Positions 23,300 to 31,306 are shown, numbered from the stretch's first letter. The stretch: DNA of 33,863 bases from Paludibacteraceae bacterium (GCA_905233935.1 CAJOFU010000014.1:1-33863); one strand, 5' to 3'. Numbers and translations: made by a program. The notes: generated by a model from the sequence alone, not told the origin.

Positions 23300-25171
23300 T
23301 CAACATTTATCAGCATCTTGCATCTTGACGAGGCGGCTATAGTAGCCGCCTTGTTTGATGAGGTCGGTATGCGTGCCTTGCTCGACGATGCGTCCTTCGT
23401 GCAGCACGCAGATCATATCGGCATTACGTATCGTGCTCAGCCGGTGCGCTATGACGAGCGTCGTGCGATCTTTCATCAGTTGTTCGAGGGCTTGTTGCAC
23501 GAGCCGTTCGGACTCGGTGTCAAGTGCCGAAGTTGCCTCATCCAGCAGCAGTATAGGCGGGTTCTTAAGGATAGCACGTGCTATGCTTATACGTTGCCGC
23601 TGTCCGCCGGACAGACGCGAACCACGATCACCGATACAGGTCTGATAGCCGTCAGCCGTTGCCATGATGAAATCATGCGCATTGGCAATCTTCGCTGCAC
23701 GCTCCACAGCCTCCTGCCACGTCAAGCCGTCCGGTGCTGGCTGCGTGGTATCCACGCCGAAGGTGATGTTGTTGTATATCGTGTCGTTGAACAGGATAGC
23801 ATCCTGATTGACGTAACCGATGAGTTCTCGCAGGTCGTGCAGCCGTAATTCCCGCACATCTTTGCCGTCAATACGGATAGCCCCTTTCTGCACGTCGTAG
23901 AACCTTGGCAACAGGTCAGCCAACGTCGTCTTGCCGCTGCCCGACTGACCAACCAGGGCAACCACCTGTCCCTTGCGGATCGTCAGATCAATATCGTGTA
24001 CAACAGGCTGCGACACATCGTAACCGAAAGTGACATGCTCATAGCTTACTGCCTCGCTAAAGCCTTCTATCGGCTGGGCATCAGCTGCCTCGGTGATGGT
24101 AGATTGTGCAGCCAGCACACGGTCAATACGCTCCAGCGAAGCGCGACCTTTACGCACCGAATAACCGGCTTTGCTCAGGTCTTTGGCGGGGTTGATGATC
24201 GAGTAGAAGATCACCAGATAATAGATGAACGTCGCCGCATCGATCGTACTGTGTCCCTCCAGAATCAGTATGCCGCCAAACCATAAGATCACCGCTATCA
24301 GACACGTTCCGAGGAACTCCGACACCGGATGCGCCAAGTAGTAGCGCCGGTTGATGCGGTTGAAAGTTTGCCGTGTGGCATCAATCAGCCGGATGAACCG
24401 TTCGCGGAGTTTTTGCTCGGCATTGAATGCCTTCACCACCCGCAAGCCGGACAGCGTCTCTTCCACCTGACTCAGGATATCGGCATTCTGTTCCTGACCA
24501 TGCTTCGATGCCCGCTTGAGATTACGACCTATTCGCCCGATGAGCAGACCGGCTACAGGCAGCAAGACGAGCACAAACAACGTCAACTTCCAACTGATAA
24601 CAAACAGTGTGAGCAGATACACAACGATCATCACCGGGTCTTTGAACAGCACATCCAACGCAGACATGATGCTTGCCTCCACCTCATTCACATCGTTCGT
24701 CATGCGCGAGAGGATATCGCCTTTGCGTTCGCGCGTGAAATATCCTAACGGCAGACTGACAATCTTATCGTACAGTTGCCGTCTCAGATCGCGCAACACA
24801 CCCGTGCGTACCGGCACTATAAAGTAGTTCGCCAGCCACGCAGTCAGGCACTTCAATCCTGTCATGAGGGCGAGAAACAGTCCCAACCACGCCAGCATCA
24901 CTCCCGCGCCATGCTCCGCTATCATCCCGCCGAGCAGGTAGTACAGGTTGCCTTTGGCGGCAGTCAGCCACGCTTGAAAACCTTCCACGCTGCTCAGATC
25001 GACATATACCGCATCCACCTCGCTGATGCCGAACAGGATGCGCAACACAGGGATGATCGCGGCAAACGAGAACAGTGACAGCACCGTTGACAGCAGGTTG
25101 AACAACAGGTTCAACCCAACTTGCCACTTGTATGGCTTGGCAAATCGTCGTATAAGGCGGATAATGGTCAT
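23300..25171 (-). CDS. ABC exporter, MsbA-like
   Basis: The 623-residue half-transporter has an N-terminal membrane domain (about 1-330, six helices) and an ATPase domain with Walker A GQSGSGKTTL, Q-loop region VNQDAILF, signature LSGGQRQR, Walker B ILLLDEATSALD and the H-loop VIAHRLST. As a homodimer in the inner membrane it would export a lipid or peptide. It starts 8 bases after lpxK, and MsbA, the lipid A flippase, is commonly encoded next to lpxK, so lipid A or another lipid is the best inferred substrate. Family-level assignment is certain; the substrate is not. Confidence 0.93.
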   Translation of the reverse strand: MTIIRLIRRFAKPYKWQVGLNLLFNLLSTVLSLFSFAAIIPVLRILFGISEVDAVYVDLSSVEGFQAWLTAAKGNLYYLLGGMIAEHGAGVMLAWLGLFLALMTGLKCLTAWLANYFIVPVRTGVLRDLRRQLYDKIVSLPLGYFTRERKGDILSRMTNDVNEVEASIMSALDVLFKDPVMIVVYLLTLFVISWKLTLFVLVLLPVAGLLIGRIGRNLKRASKHGQEQNADILSQVEETLSGLRVVKAFNAEQKLRERFIRLIDATRQTFNRINRRYYLAHPVSEFLGTCLIAVILWFGGILILEGHSTIDAATFIYYLVIFYSIINPAKDLSKAGYSVRKGRASLERIDRVLAAQSTITEAADAQPIEGFSEAVSYEHVTFGYDVSQPVVHDIDLTIRKGQVVALVGQSGSGKTTLADLLPRFYDVQKGAIRIDGKDVRELRLHDLRELIGYVNQDAILFNDTIYNNITFGVDTTQPAPDGLTWQEAVERAAKIANAHDFIMATADGYQTCIGDRGSRLSGGQRQRISIARAILKNPPILLLDEATSALDTESERLVQQALEQLMKDRTTLVIAHRLSTIRNADMICVLHEGRIVEQGTHTDLIKQGGYYSRLVKMQDADKC

Positions 25172-25179
25172 AATTCTTT

Positions 25180-26253
25180 CTACTTTCGCCTGTTTGGCTC
25201 GCGTTGATGTTCCACCGCGCTCTTTTGACTTTCGACTTTCGACTTTCGACTACTCTCCCTTACGTACGTAAGTATATCATCATCAAACGAACGTGTCTCC
25301 TGATCCACCGTCATGCTGATGGGCAAGGGTATAACCGGCTTGCTCAGTCGCTCAGCGATGTCGGTCAGTGCGAAGCGCTGCATGTCTTTCTCAGTGGTCA
25401 GGACGCAATCACATCGCTCGGCACGACGGATGATCTCATTCACATCAGCCGGAGTGAAGCGGTGATGATCGGGATAGGTCAGCACTTCTGTCTGCGGTTC
25501 AATGCTGCGGATATGCGCTATCATGTACTCCGGCTGTGCTATGCCGGTCACTACCAGCGGCACGCCTTTGACAGGCACATCAGCGTATTGCATCCTTGAA
25601 AAATACAGGTGCTGAAATGTTGCCGGACGAAGTTTGCTATCCACCACCCGCTTGTCTATCGGGCGGATCGTGTCCGGGCACTTGGTCACCACAATAATGT
25701 TCGCTTTCGATGCACGATACGGTATATCGCGTAGCGATCCCCAAGGCAGCAGATGATCGTTGATGTACAAGCGGTCGTAGGCGGTGAGCAGAATTGTCAA
25801 TCCGCAATGTATAGCTCGATGCTGGTAGGCATCATCCAGCAAGATCACATCTGGCGGATTGTGCATCCTCTGCAGTTTGCGGATAGCCAAAGCACGTTCC
25901 TCGCACACCACGGTCAGCACGTCGGGGAACTTCCGGTGTATCTGCATCGCCTCGTCGCCTATCGTCTCGGTGGTAGCGGATGAGGTAGCCACCACGAATC
26001 CTCGTGTCGTGCGCTTGTACCCTCGCGAGAGTATGCACACCTTGTATCCTTCGCACCGGAGCAAACGGATCAGGTACTCCACCATCGGTGTCTTACCCGT
26101 GCCGCCTACAGCAAGGTTGCCTACGCAGATGGTAGGTATATGCGGTGTGTAGGTCGGCAGCACGTGCTCGTCATACAGCAAGTGCCGCAAGGCTATCACG
26201 CCCCCGTACATCACCGCCAACGGTGCTCCTATCCAACGCCAATTGCCTTTCAC
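25180..26253 (-). CDS. lpxK: Tetraacyldisaccharide 4'-kinase
   Basis: The 357-residue enzyme phosphorylates the lipid A disaccharide at the inner membrane. The P-loop GNLAVGGTGKT (46-56) follows a hydrophobic N-terminal region (about 10-25), and ILSRGYKR, LLDDAYQHR and a late LTTEKDMQRF motif are typical of LpxK. The start codon is GTG at 26253; an in-frame stop lies just upstream, so no longer start exists. After the conserved end (about residue 330) the tail RKSKVESQKSAVEHQ is encoded by an AGTCGAA array and is probably not part of the fold. The gene is third in the operon rnhB-sppA-lpxK-ABC exporter. Confidence 0.95.
   Translation of the reverse strand: MKGNWRWIGAPLAVMYGGVIALRHLLYDEHVLPTYTPHIPTICVGNLAVGGTGKTPMVEYLIRLLRCEGYKVCILSRGYKRTTRGFVVATSSATTETIGDEAMQIHRKFPDVLTVVCEERALAIRKLQRMHNPPDVILLDDAYQHRAIHCGLTILLTAYDRLYINDHLLPWGSLRDIPYRASKANIIVVTKCPDTIRPIDKRVVDSKLRPATFQHLYFSRMQYADVPVKGVPLVVTGIAQPEYMIAHIRSIEPQTEVLTYPDHHRFTPADVNEIIRRAERCDCVLTTEKDMQRFALTDIAERLSKPVIPLPISMTVDQETRSFDDDILTYVRESSRKSKVESQKSAVEHQREPNRRK
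25224..25251 (-). repeat. Four-unit AGTCGAA array in the 3' end of lpxK
   Basis: The coding strand reads AGTCGAA three times then AGTCAAA in register. It encodes SRKSKVESQK of the LpxK tail, in the same orientation relative to transcription as all other members of this family. Confidence 0.88.
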
Positions 26254-26261
26254 CTTTCGCC

Positions 26262-26296
26262 ATTAACCGTTAACCATTAATCGTTAACCGTTACTT
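26262..26296 (-). repeat. GTTAACC/ATTAATC heptamer array between sppA and lpxK
   Basis: On the plus strand attaacc, gttaacc, attaatc, gttaacc and a decayed gttactt stand in 7-nt register and fill most of the 37-base gap, supplying the sppA stop codon. Unlike the arrays found inside genes, this unit contains stop codons when repeated. Confidence 0.85.
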
Positions 26297-28054
26297 GAAA
26301 ATCACCGGCTCCATGAGCATCAGCACACGCGGCTCTTTGGCGAAGGTCTTGATGCGGGCAATCAGGCGCTCTTCCTCGGTGTCTTCGCCGCTGAGCATCT
26401 TGATCATCTCCTCCAGCGGATCTTTCTTTTCGGGGTAGTAGTTGATGTCGTAGCTCTCAATACCTGCCAGCTCGGCTGCTTTGGTTATAGCGTCGCTGAT
26501 GTTGCCCAGGCTGTCAACCAAGCCGATGCCTATTGCATCCTTGCCCAGCCAAACGCGACCTTCGGCAATCTTCTTGATCTCGTCCTGTGTAGTCTTGCGT
26601 CCATCGGCACAACGGCGTGTGAACAGATCGTATCCGCGCTCAATCATCGCTTGCATCATTGCCTGCTCCTCTTTGTTCATACCGTTGAATATGATCGAGG
26701 CGTTCAAGCCGGAGTGCTTGTGCGTACCCACCTCGTCCATATCCAGACCGATCTTCTCGCGGAGTTTCTTGACGTTTGGTATAGTACCGAAGATGCCTAT
26801 CGAACCCGTCAGAGTCGTCGGCTCGGCGTAGATATAATCCGCTGCACACGAGATATAGTAACCGCCCGACGCAGCATAATCGCCCATCGAAACGACAACC
26901 GGCAGACCTTTGGCTTGCAGATCCTTGACCCCGTGCCATATCTCCTCGCTGGCATCGGCACTGCCGCCCGGGCTGTTGACGCGGAAGACTACGGCTTTCA
27001 CCTGGTCGTCTTTCTTGATTTTCTTGATCTGTTTGAGTATGCCTTCAGCTGTGATACCGTCGCCGCCATCGGCGTTGATCGTTCCTTCAGCATACAGCAC
27101 AGCCACGCGCTCTTTGGTTTTGGCTTTCGGGCGCTCTACATTGGCGAGTTTGGCGGTACTCATCAGCTTGTAGTCCTTCGAGCCGCTCATGATGCGCAGT
27201 ATCTCGTCCATATCCTCGCGATAGACTACGCTATCCACCATCTGGCATGCCGCAAAACGCTCGGCATTCTCCAGCTCGATAAACTCGTCGGCATAGCGAT
27301 CCAGATCCGCCTCGCTGATGCCGCGTGCGGCACTGACAGCCTGACGGTACTCGTCCCATATACCTTGCAAGTAGAGCTTCGTCTGCTGACGGTCAGCTTC
27401 GGACATCGAGGTGCGGAAGAACGGCTCGACGGCACTCTTGTACGTGCCGACCTTCAGGATCTGCATCTCCACGCCAACCTTTTCCATCAGTCGGGTGTAA
27501 TACATCTTCTGTGCCACTGTACCGTGCCAGCCGATGTGACCGGTGAAGTTCAGGTAGATCTTGTCGGCAACGGTTGCCACGTAGTAGTTCGTAGCATTGT
27601 AGTCGTCGGCGTAAGCGATGATCCACTTGCCCGAACGCTGCTTGAACAGTTGCAGACGGTCGCGGATAGCCTTAGCCGAAGCCGGAGCCATGCTCATTGT
27701 GCCGCCGTGCAGGTATATACCCTTGATCTTGTCGTCCTGTTCGGCAAGACGGATATTGTCCAATATCTGATCCAGACCCGTTGTTTCCACCTGATCGCCG
27801 TACATCGGCAGGTCTTTCATCACGTCAGCAAAGGGGTTGGAGTCCTGACCTTGCTCTACGAGTGTTCCGTCGAGTTCAAGGTTATAGATGCTGTAGTCCT
27901 CCAGTTTGACCTTCGGCGAACTGAACATATCGCCCAGGATCAATCCGCAGATAAAACTGCACACGAAGTAGATTGCCAACGCAATAAGGCAACCGCGCAA
28001 GCACCCGCCACGACGCGGCTGATGCTGATCTCTGTTTGTCATAAAGATTTGCAT
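26291..28054 (-). CDS. sppA: Signal peptide peptidase, protease IV type
   Basis: The 587-residue protein has one N-terminal membrane helix (about 22-41) and two tandem protease IV-like domains, as in the long E. coli-type SppA. The catalytic lysine (Lys206 in VGTYKSAVEPF) is in the first domain and the nucleophile Ser397 (GDYAASGGYYI) in the second. It degrades cleaved signal peptides at the inner membrane. The start may be 28054 or the ATG four codons later at 28042. It follows rnhB by 22 bases and precedes lpxK by 37. Confidence 0.95.
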   Translation of the reverse strand: MQIFMTNRDQHQPRRGGCLRGCLIALAIYFVCSFICGLILGDMFSSPKVKLEDYSIYNLELDGTLVEQGQDSNPFADVMKDLPMYGDQVETTGLDQILDNIRLAEQDDKIKGIYLHGGTMSMAPASAKAIRDRLQLFKQRSGKWIIAYADDYNATNYYVATVADKIYLNFTGHIGWHGTVAQKMYYTRLMEKVGVEMQILKVGTYKSAVEPFFRTSMSEADRQQTKLYLQGIWDEYRQAVSAARGISEADLDRYADEFIELENAERFAACQMVDSVVYREDMDEILRIMSGSKDYKLMSTAKLANVERPKAKTKERVAVLYAEGTINADGGDGITAEGILKQIKKIKKDDQVKAVVFRVNSPGGSADASEEIWHGVKDLQAKGLPVVVSMGDYAASGGYYISCAADYIYAEPTTLTGSIGIFGTIPNVKKLREKIGLDMDEVGTHKHSGLNASIIFNGMNKEEQAMMQAMIERGYDLFTRRCADGRKTTQDEIKKIAEGRVWLGKDAIGIGLVDSLGNISDAITKAAELAGIESYDINYYPEKKDPLEEMIKMLSGEDTEEERLIARIKTFAKEPRVLMLMEPVIFK

Positions 28055-28076
28055 GGTTAGTTCGTTTTTATAATTT

Positions 28077-28703
28077 TTAATTTTGCATTTTTAATTTCAG
28101 CTTGAAGCTCTTTCTATGATAAGGCGTTACGCCATACTTCTGTATCGCCTCATAATGCGCGGCTGTGGGGTAACCTTTGTTCTCATCCCAGCCGTACATC
28201 GGGTACTGTTCGTGCAGCCGCAGCATATAATCGTCCCTGTAGGTCTTCGCCAGCACACTCGCCGCCGCTATGCTCATGTACGTCGCATCGCCCTTGACCA
28301 CTGTCCGTGCCGGCACTTCCAGCAGCCCGCCTTCCGGTACGTAGGGTTTCCATTTGTTGCCGTCCACGATGATATGTTCCGGCACTATCGGCTGCCCCTG
28401 TTTGTCTTTGAGCGCAGCCAGTGCACGATGCATACCCGTGATCGATGCTTGCAGAATATTGATGCGGTCTATCTCCTCCGCCGTCACCTCGGCTACTGCC
28501 CATGCCACAGCTTCGTGCTCTATCACCTCGCGCAGGGCGTAACGTTGTCGTTCGGTCAGTTGCTTTGAGTCGTTCAGCACCTCGTCCGTAAAGTCCGGCG
28601 GCAGAATAACCGCCGCGGCAAACCCGCTGCCTGCCAACGGTCCGCGACCTGCCTCATCACAGCCCGCCTCCACTATCCCCGACATCATATACGGCTTTAG
28701 CAT
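28077..28703 (-). CDS. rnhB: Ribonuclease HII
   Basis: The ATG at 28703 gives 208 residues and begins 13 residues before the catalytic GCDEAGRGPLAG motif, as in the family; the longer open frame to 28946 runs through the promoter region and is not used. The motifs NDSKQLTERQR, HIIVDGNKW, KGDATYMSIAAASVLAKTYRD and DENKGYPTAAH are all present. The enzyme cuts RNA in RNA-DNA hybrids and at single ribonucleotides. It is the first gene of a four-gene operon and has a heptamer array in its short leader. Confidence 0.96.
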   Translation of the reverse strand: MLKPYMMSGIVEAGCDEAGRGPLAGSGFAAAVILPPDFTDEVLNDSKQLTERQRYALREVIEHEAVAWAVAEVTAEEIDRINILQASITGMHRALAALKDKQGQPIVPEHIIVDGNKWKPYVPEGGLLEVPARTVVKGDATYMSIAAASVLAKTYRDDYMLRLHEQYPMYGWDENKGYPTAAHYEAIQKYGVTPYHRKSFKLKLKMQN

Positions 28704-28707
28704 TGCT

Positions 28708-28733
28708 TTTGACTTTCGACTTTTGACTTTCGG
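28708..28733 (-). repeat. Heptamer array in the rnhB leader
   Basis: On the transcribed strand AGTCAAA, AGTCGAA, AGTCAAA units (28708-28728) stand directly between the predicted -7 box and the rnhB start codon, so they should make up nearly the whole 5' leader. Confidence 0.8.
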
Positions 28734-28738
28734 CGCTA

Positions 28739-28769
28739 CAAAATTACAAAAATTTTCTGAATTTTGCAA
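28739..28769 (-). promoter_or_regulatory. Promoter of the rnhB-sppA-lpxK-ABC operon
   Basis: The minus strand has TTG (28767-28769), a 20-nt spacer and TAATTTTG (28739-28746). It is arranged back to back with the ubiE promoter, their -33 elements about 17 bases apart. Confidence 0.75.
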
Positions 28770-28785
28770 GAGAATCGTCAAATAT

Positions 28786-28817
28786 TTTGCATTATTCAGT
28801 TTTTTTTTGTATCTTTG
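28786..28817 (+). promoter_or_regulatory. Promoter of ubiE, giving a nearly leaderless transcript
   Basis: TTTG (28786-28789), a 20-nt spacer with a T tract and TATCTTTG (28810-28817) match the consensus. The ubiE ATG starts only six bases after the -7 box, about where transcription should begin. Confidence 0.82.
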
Positions 28818-28823
28818 CACCCG

Positions 28824-29624
28824 ATGAACAACGAAAAACAACATATCGGTCAACTTTTCGACCGCATAGCGGGCACATACGACAGTCTCAATCACGTACT
28901 CTCGCTCAACATCGACCGTCGCTGGCGCCGCCAAGCCGTCCGCCAACTCTCAAACGCGAAGCTCAAACGCGAAGCTCAAACGCGAAGCTATCAACGCGAC
29001 GAAGTCGCTCAAACGCAAAGCTCAAGCGCGCAGCTCCTCGACGTCGCCATCGGCACAGCCGACCTGACCATCGAGATCCTGCGCCAGCGCAAAGCCTCGC
29101 ATATCACCGGCATTGACCTAAGCCGTAAGATGATGGCTATCGGCGAACAAAAAGTAGCCAAGCTTGGCTACCAAGACCTTGTCACCTTCGACTACGGCAG
29201 CGCGCAAGCTATGCCCTATGCCGACGCCTCTTTCGATGCCGTCACCTGCGCCTATGGCGTGCGTAACTTCGCGAATATGGACGAAGGATTAACTGAGATG
29301 TTCCGCGTATTGCGTCCGGGCGGCGAGTTGATGATCTTGGAGTTCTCCTACCCTACTAATCCGTTTATACGTTGGTCGTACGACCTGTACTTCTCGCATA
29401 TCCTGCCGTTCATCGGCAACCTGTTTAGCCGTGACAAAGGGGCATACTCCTACCTCAACCGCTCTGTCAAGGGTTTCCCCTACGGCGAAGCCTTCGCCGA
29501 CCATCTGCGTACCGCAGGATTCACCGACATCACCATCACGCCCCTCACCTTCGGCATCACCACCATCTATCACGCTGTCAAACCGGCAGAGTGGTCGATA
29601 CTTGGCGGTTGCCTGCGAAACTGA
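28824..29624 (+). CDS. ubiE: Demethylmenaquinone/ubiquinone C-methyltransferase
   Basis: The 266-residue SAM-dependent enzyme carries the family motifs FDRIAGTYDSLNHVLSLNIDRRWR near the start, LDVAIGTADLTIE as the cofactor loop, DAVTCAYGVRNFANMDEGL, and a late region with PYGEAFADHL. In a Bacteroidales it should act in menaquinone synthesis (menG role). Between RRQAVRQL and LLDVAIGTAD, where relatives have a short linker, an extra stretch of roughly 25-30 residues (NAKLKREAQTRSYQRDE and on to SSSAQ) is encoded by a 13-nt array. The ATG at 28824 is chosen for homology and promoter position; upstream extension would run through the promoter. Confidence 0.94.
   Translation: MNNEKQHIGQLFDRIAGTYDSLNHVLSLNIDRRWRRQAVRQLSNAKLKREAQTRSYQRDEVAQTQSSSAQLLDVAIGTADLTIEILRQRKASHITGIDLSRKMMAIGEQKVAKLGYQDLVTFDYGSAQAMPYADASFDAVTCAYGVRNFANMDEGLTEMFRVLRPGGELMILEFSYPTNPFIRWSYDLYFSHILPFIGNLFSRDKGAYSYLNRSVKGFPYGEAFADHLRTAGFTDITITPLTFGITTIYHAVKPAEWSILGGCLRN
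28949..29033 (+). repeat. 13-nt tandem array inside ubiE
   Basis: CTCAAACGCGAAG is repeated perfectly at 28949-28961, 28962-28974 and 28975-28987, followed by degenerate copies to about 29033. The unit is 1 modulo 3 and has no stop in any frame, so it encodes the cyclic peptide LKREAQTRSSNAK. The reading frame of ubiE is preserved. Confidence 0.88.
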
Positions 29625-29626
29625 TT

Positions 29627-29646
29627 GCACTCATCAGGCAGAGTGC
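29627..29646 (+). terminator. Hairpin after ubiE
   Basis: GCACTC (29627-29632) and GAGTGC (29641-29646) form a perfect 6-bp stem with an 8-nt loop two bases after the ubiE stop, at the point of convergence with the ATPase gene. There is no strong U tract. Confidence 0.4.
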
Positions 29647-29656
29647 GAGAGTGCGG

Positions 29657-30994
29657 TTACAACAATCCGGTCATATATACAGGAACAAGCGTTGTCTGTT
29701 CGTCATTGCGCAAGTCTTTGGTATAAACCAAATATCGACATCCGACACGTGCGGAGAACTTTTTACAGAACTCATCAAGCGATGCATGCTTGTTGTAGCC
29801 TTCTGATTTCACTTCTATAGGTATAATCTTTGCACCTCCTGAAAGTAGAAAATCAACCTCATATGTATGTTTGTTGCCATCGGGGAAAGTATAGTAGAAC
29901 AACTTGTTGCCATTGGCTCGCAACATTTGTGCTACCATATTTTCATATACATAGCCCAAGTTTACCGACAGATTGTCATTCAGCAATTTCTGATAAATAA
30001 TATTTTCCGTAAAGTCTTTGTCCCAAAATGCAAGTGTCACGAACAAACCGGTGTCAGCCAAGAACATTTTAAATGCCGACCGGTTGGTTGACAGTTCAAA
30101 TCCCACATTAGGGTCATTGGCGTGATAGCTCACATTTACTGTTTTGCTGTCTTCCATTAGGAAGATTAGCTCATTCAATTGCTCTGCACGTGTCTTGTCG
30201 ATGACTGTAGAAGGCTGATAGCGGTTGGCGTTATTCGCGAGTTGCGCGGGGATTGCCATGAATAGAGCCATTGCCTTGCCGGTTTTATCAATTTTCTGAA
30301 AATCGTTGCAATACAAACGAATGATAGCTCGCTTGACTTTGTCAACTGCTGCAAGATTTTTGGTATCAATATACTTGCTCACAGCTTGAGGCATACCGCC
30401 TACGAGCATATACAGTCGGAAGTCACGCATCAGTTTGCGGTTGACAGCATCGCCAAAGCCGTGTTTCTTGTCAAAGGCATCACGCAGTATATCCATACTG
30501 CCTTCGTCGCCCATAGCCCATAGGAACTCCTCATAATCCATCGGATGCATCTCAAGCACTTCCTCTTCGGAAGGAATAATGATTTTCTCTACATTCTTAT
30601 GGATACTTATCAGCGAACCGGTTTCTATATAGTCGTAACGTCCGTCCTCTACCAGGGCTTTTATCGCTTGACGGGCTATTGGACATTTCTGCACTTCGTC
30701 AAATACAATCACCGTATTCCGTTCGTATAGCGTTATTCCCTTTAGCAAACGTAGGCTGTTAAAAAAGAAATCCATATCCGACAAATCATCGAACAATGCC
30801 TTTTCTTCTTTAGAGGCTTTGGAGAAGTCGAAGATAGCGTACGACTTGTATTCATTCTTGGCAAACTGTCGCACCAAAGTGGACTTGCCGACACGCCGTG
30901 CACCTTCTATCAGCAAGGCTGTTTCGCCCTGTGATTCTTGCTTCCATTGCAGCATCTTCTGGTATGCTTTACGCCTAAAAATATGCTCTGCCAT
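29657..30994 (-). CDS. AAA ATPase with DUF4143 domain
   Basis: The 445-residue protein belongs to the AAA_14/DUF4143 group that is abundant in Bacteroidetes. The P-loop GARRVGKST (31-39) and Walker B VIVFDEVQKC (about 94-103) are intact, followed by the ETGSLIS sensor region; the C-terminal DUF4143 part ends with a PIEVKSEG motif (near residue 405), resembling the nuclease-fold core seen in these proteins. The biological role of the group is not settled; DNA binding or toxin-like functions have been proposed. It is a single gene with its own promoter, and 33-nt repeats lie just upstream. Confidence 0.9.
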   Translation of the reverse strand: MAEHIFRRKAYQKMLQWKQESQGETALLIEGARRVGKSTLVRQFAKNEYKSYAIFDFSKASKEEKALFDDLSDMDFFFNSLRLLKGITLYERNTVIVFDEVQKCPIARQAIKALVEDGRYDYIETGSLISIHKNVEKIIIPSEEEVLEMHPMDYEEFLWAMGDEGSMDILRDAFDKKHGFGDAVNRKLMRDFRLYMLVGGMPQAVSKYIDTKNLAAVDKVKRAIIRLYCNDFQKIDKTGKAMALFMAIPAQLANNANRYQPSTVIDKTRAEQLNELIFLMEDSKTVNVSYHANDPNVGFELSTNRSAFKMFLADTGLFVTLAFWDKDFTENIIYQKLLNDNLSVNLGYVYENMVAQMLRANGNKLFYYTFPDGNKHTYEVDFLLSGGAKIIPIEVKSEGYNKHASLDEFCKKFSARVGCRYLVYTKDLRNDEQTTLVPVYMTGLL

Positions 30995-31016
30995 ATTCGT
31001 ATTTTTAAAATTGCCG

Positions 31017-31047
31017 CAAAGATACTAAAAATAAATGAATTATGCAA
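31017..31047 (-). promoter_or_regulatory. Promoter of the AAA/DUF4143 ATPase gene
   Basis: The minus strand has TTG (31045-31047), a 20-nt A/T spacer and TATCTTTG (31017-31024), 22 bases before the start codon. Confidence 0.8.
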
Positions 31048-31061
31048 ATATTTTTGCAAAA

Positions 31062-31160
31062 ATGTTCCCTAAGCGCAATTTTTGCAAAGTCAATATGTTC
31101 CCTGAGCGCAATTTTCAAGTTTATGAAATGTTCCCCGAGCGCGAAATTGATGACCAGTTT
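31062..31160. repeat. Three 33-nt direct repeats upstream of the ATPase promoter
   Basis: Copies begin at 31062, 31095 and 31128, exactly 33 nt apart. Each starts atgttccc, then (t/c)(a/g)agcgc, followed by a less conserved A/T-rich part that in the first two copies includes attt(t). On the minus strand they would encode IALREH-type 11-residue repeats, but the frames have no start context or promoter, so a DNA role is more likely. Between 31160 and 31306 I see no gene. Confidence 0.8.
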
Positions 31161-31306
31161 ATAGAACCGCCATACATATCTCGTTGCGTAAAGTCTGATA
31201 TCCGAATTAAAAGGATACAATTGCTTCCATTTTTTGCTTCTCTACCAAGAACCGTATAGCCTTGGGAATTTTTTGAAACCAAAAATGCGGCGGTACGCTC
31301 TATTCC

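Noticed and set aside
26651..28060. 469-residue open frame antisense to sppA
   Set aside because: It covers a clearly conserved gene on the other strand and has no domain or promoter of its own.
28704..28946. N-terminal extension of RNase HII
   Set aside because: It would run through the divergent promoters and the heptamer array; the family starts at the ATG at 28703.
31062..31160. CRISPR array
   Set aside because: Only three copies, no unique spacers of regular length and no cas genes; period equals repeat length.
31005..31259. Small proteins with 11-residue repeats on either strand at the 33-nt repeats
   Set aside because: One frame overlaps the ATPase promoter, the other lacks any promoter; repeat period being a multiple of three keeps frames open by itself.
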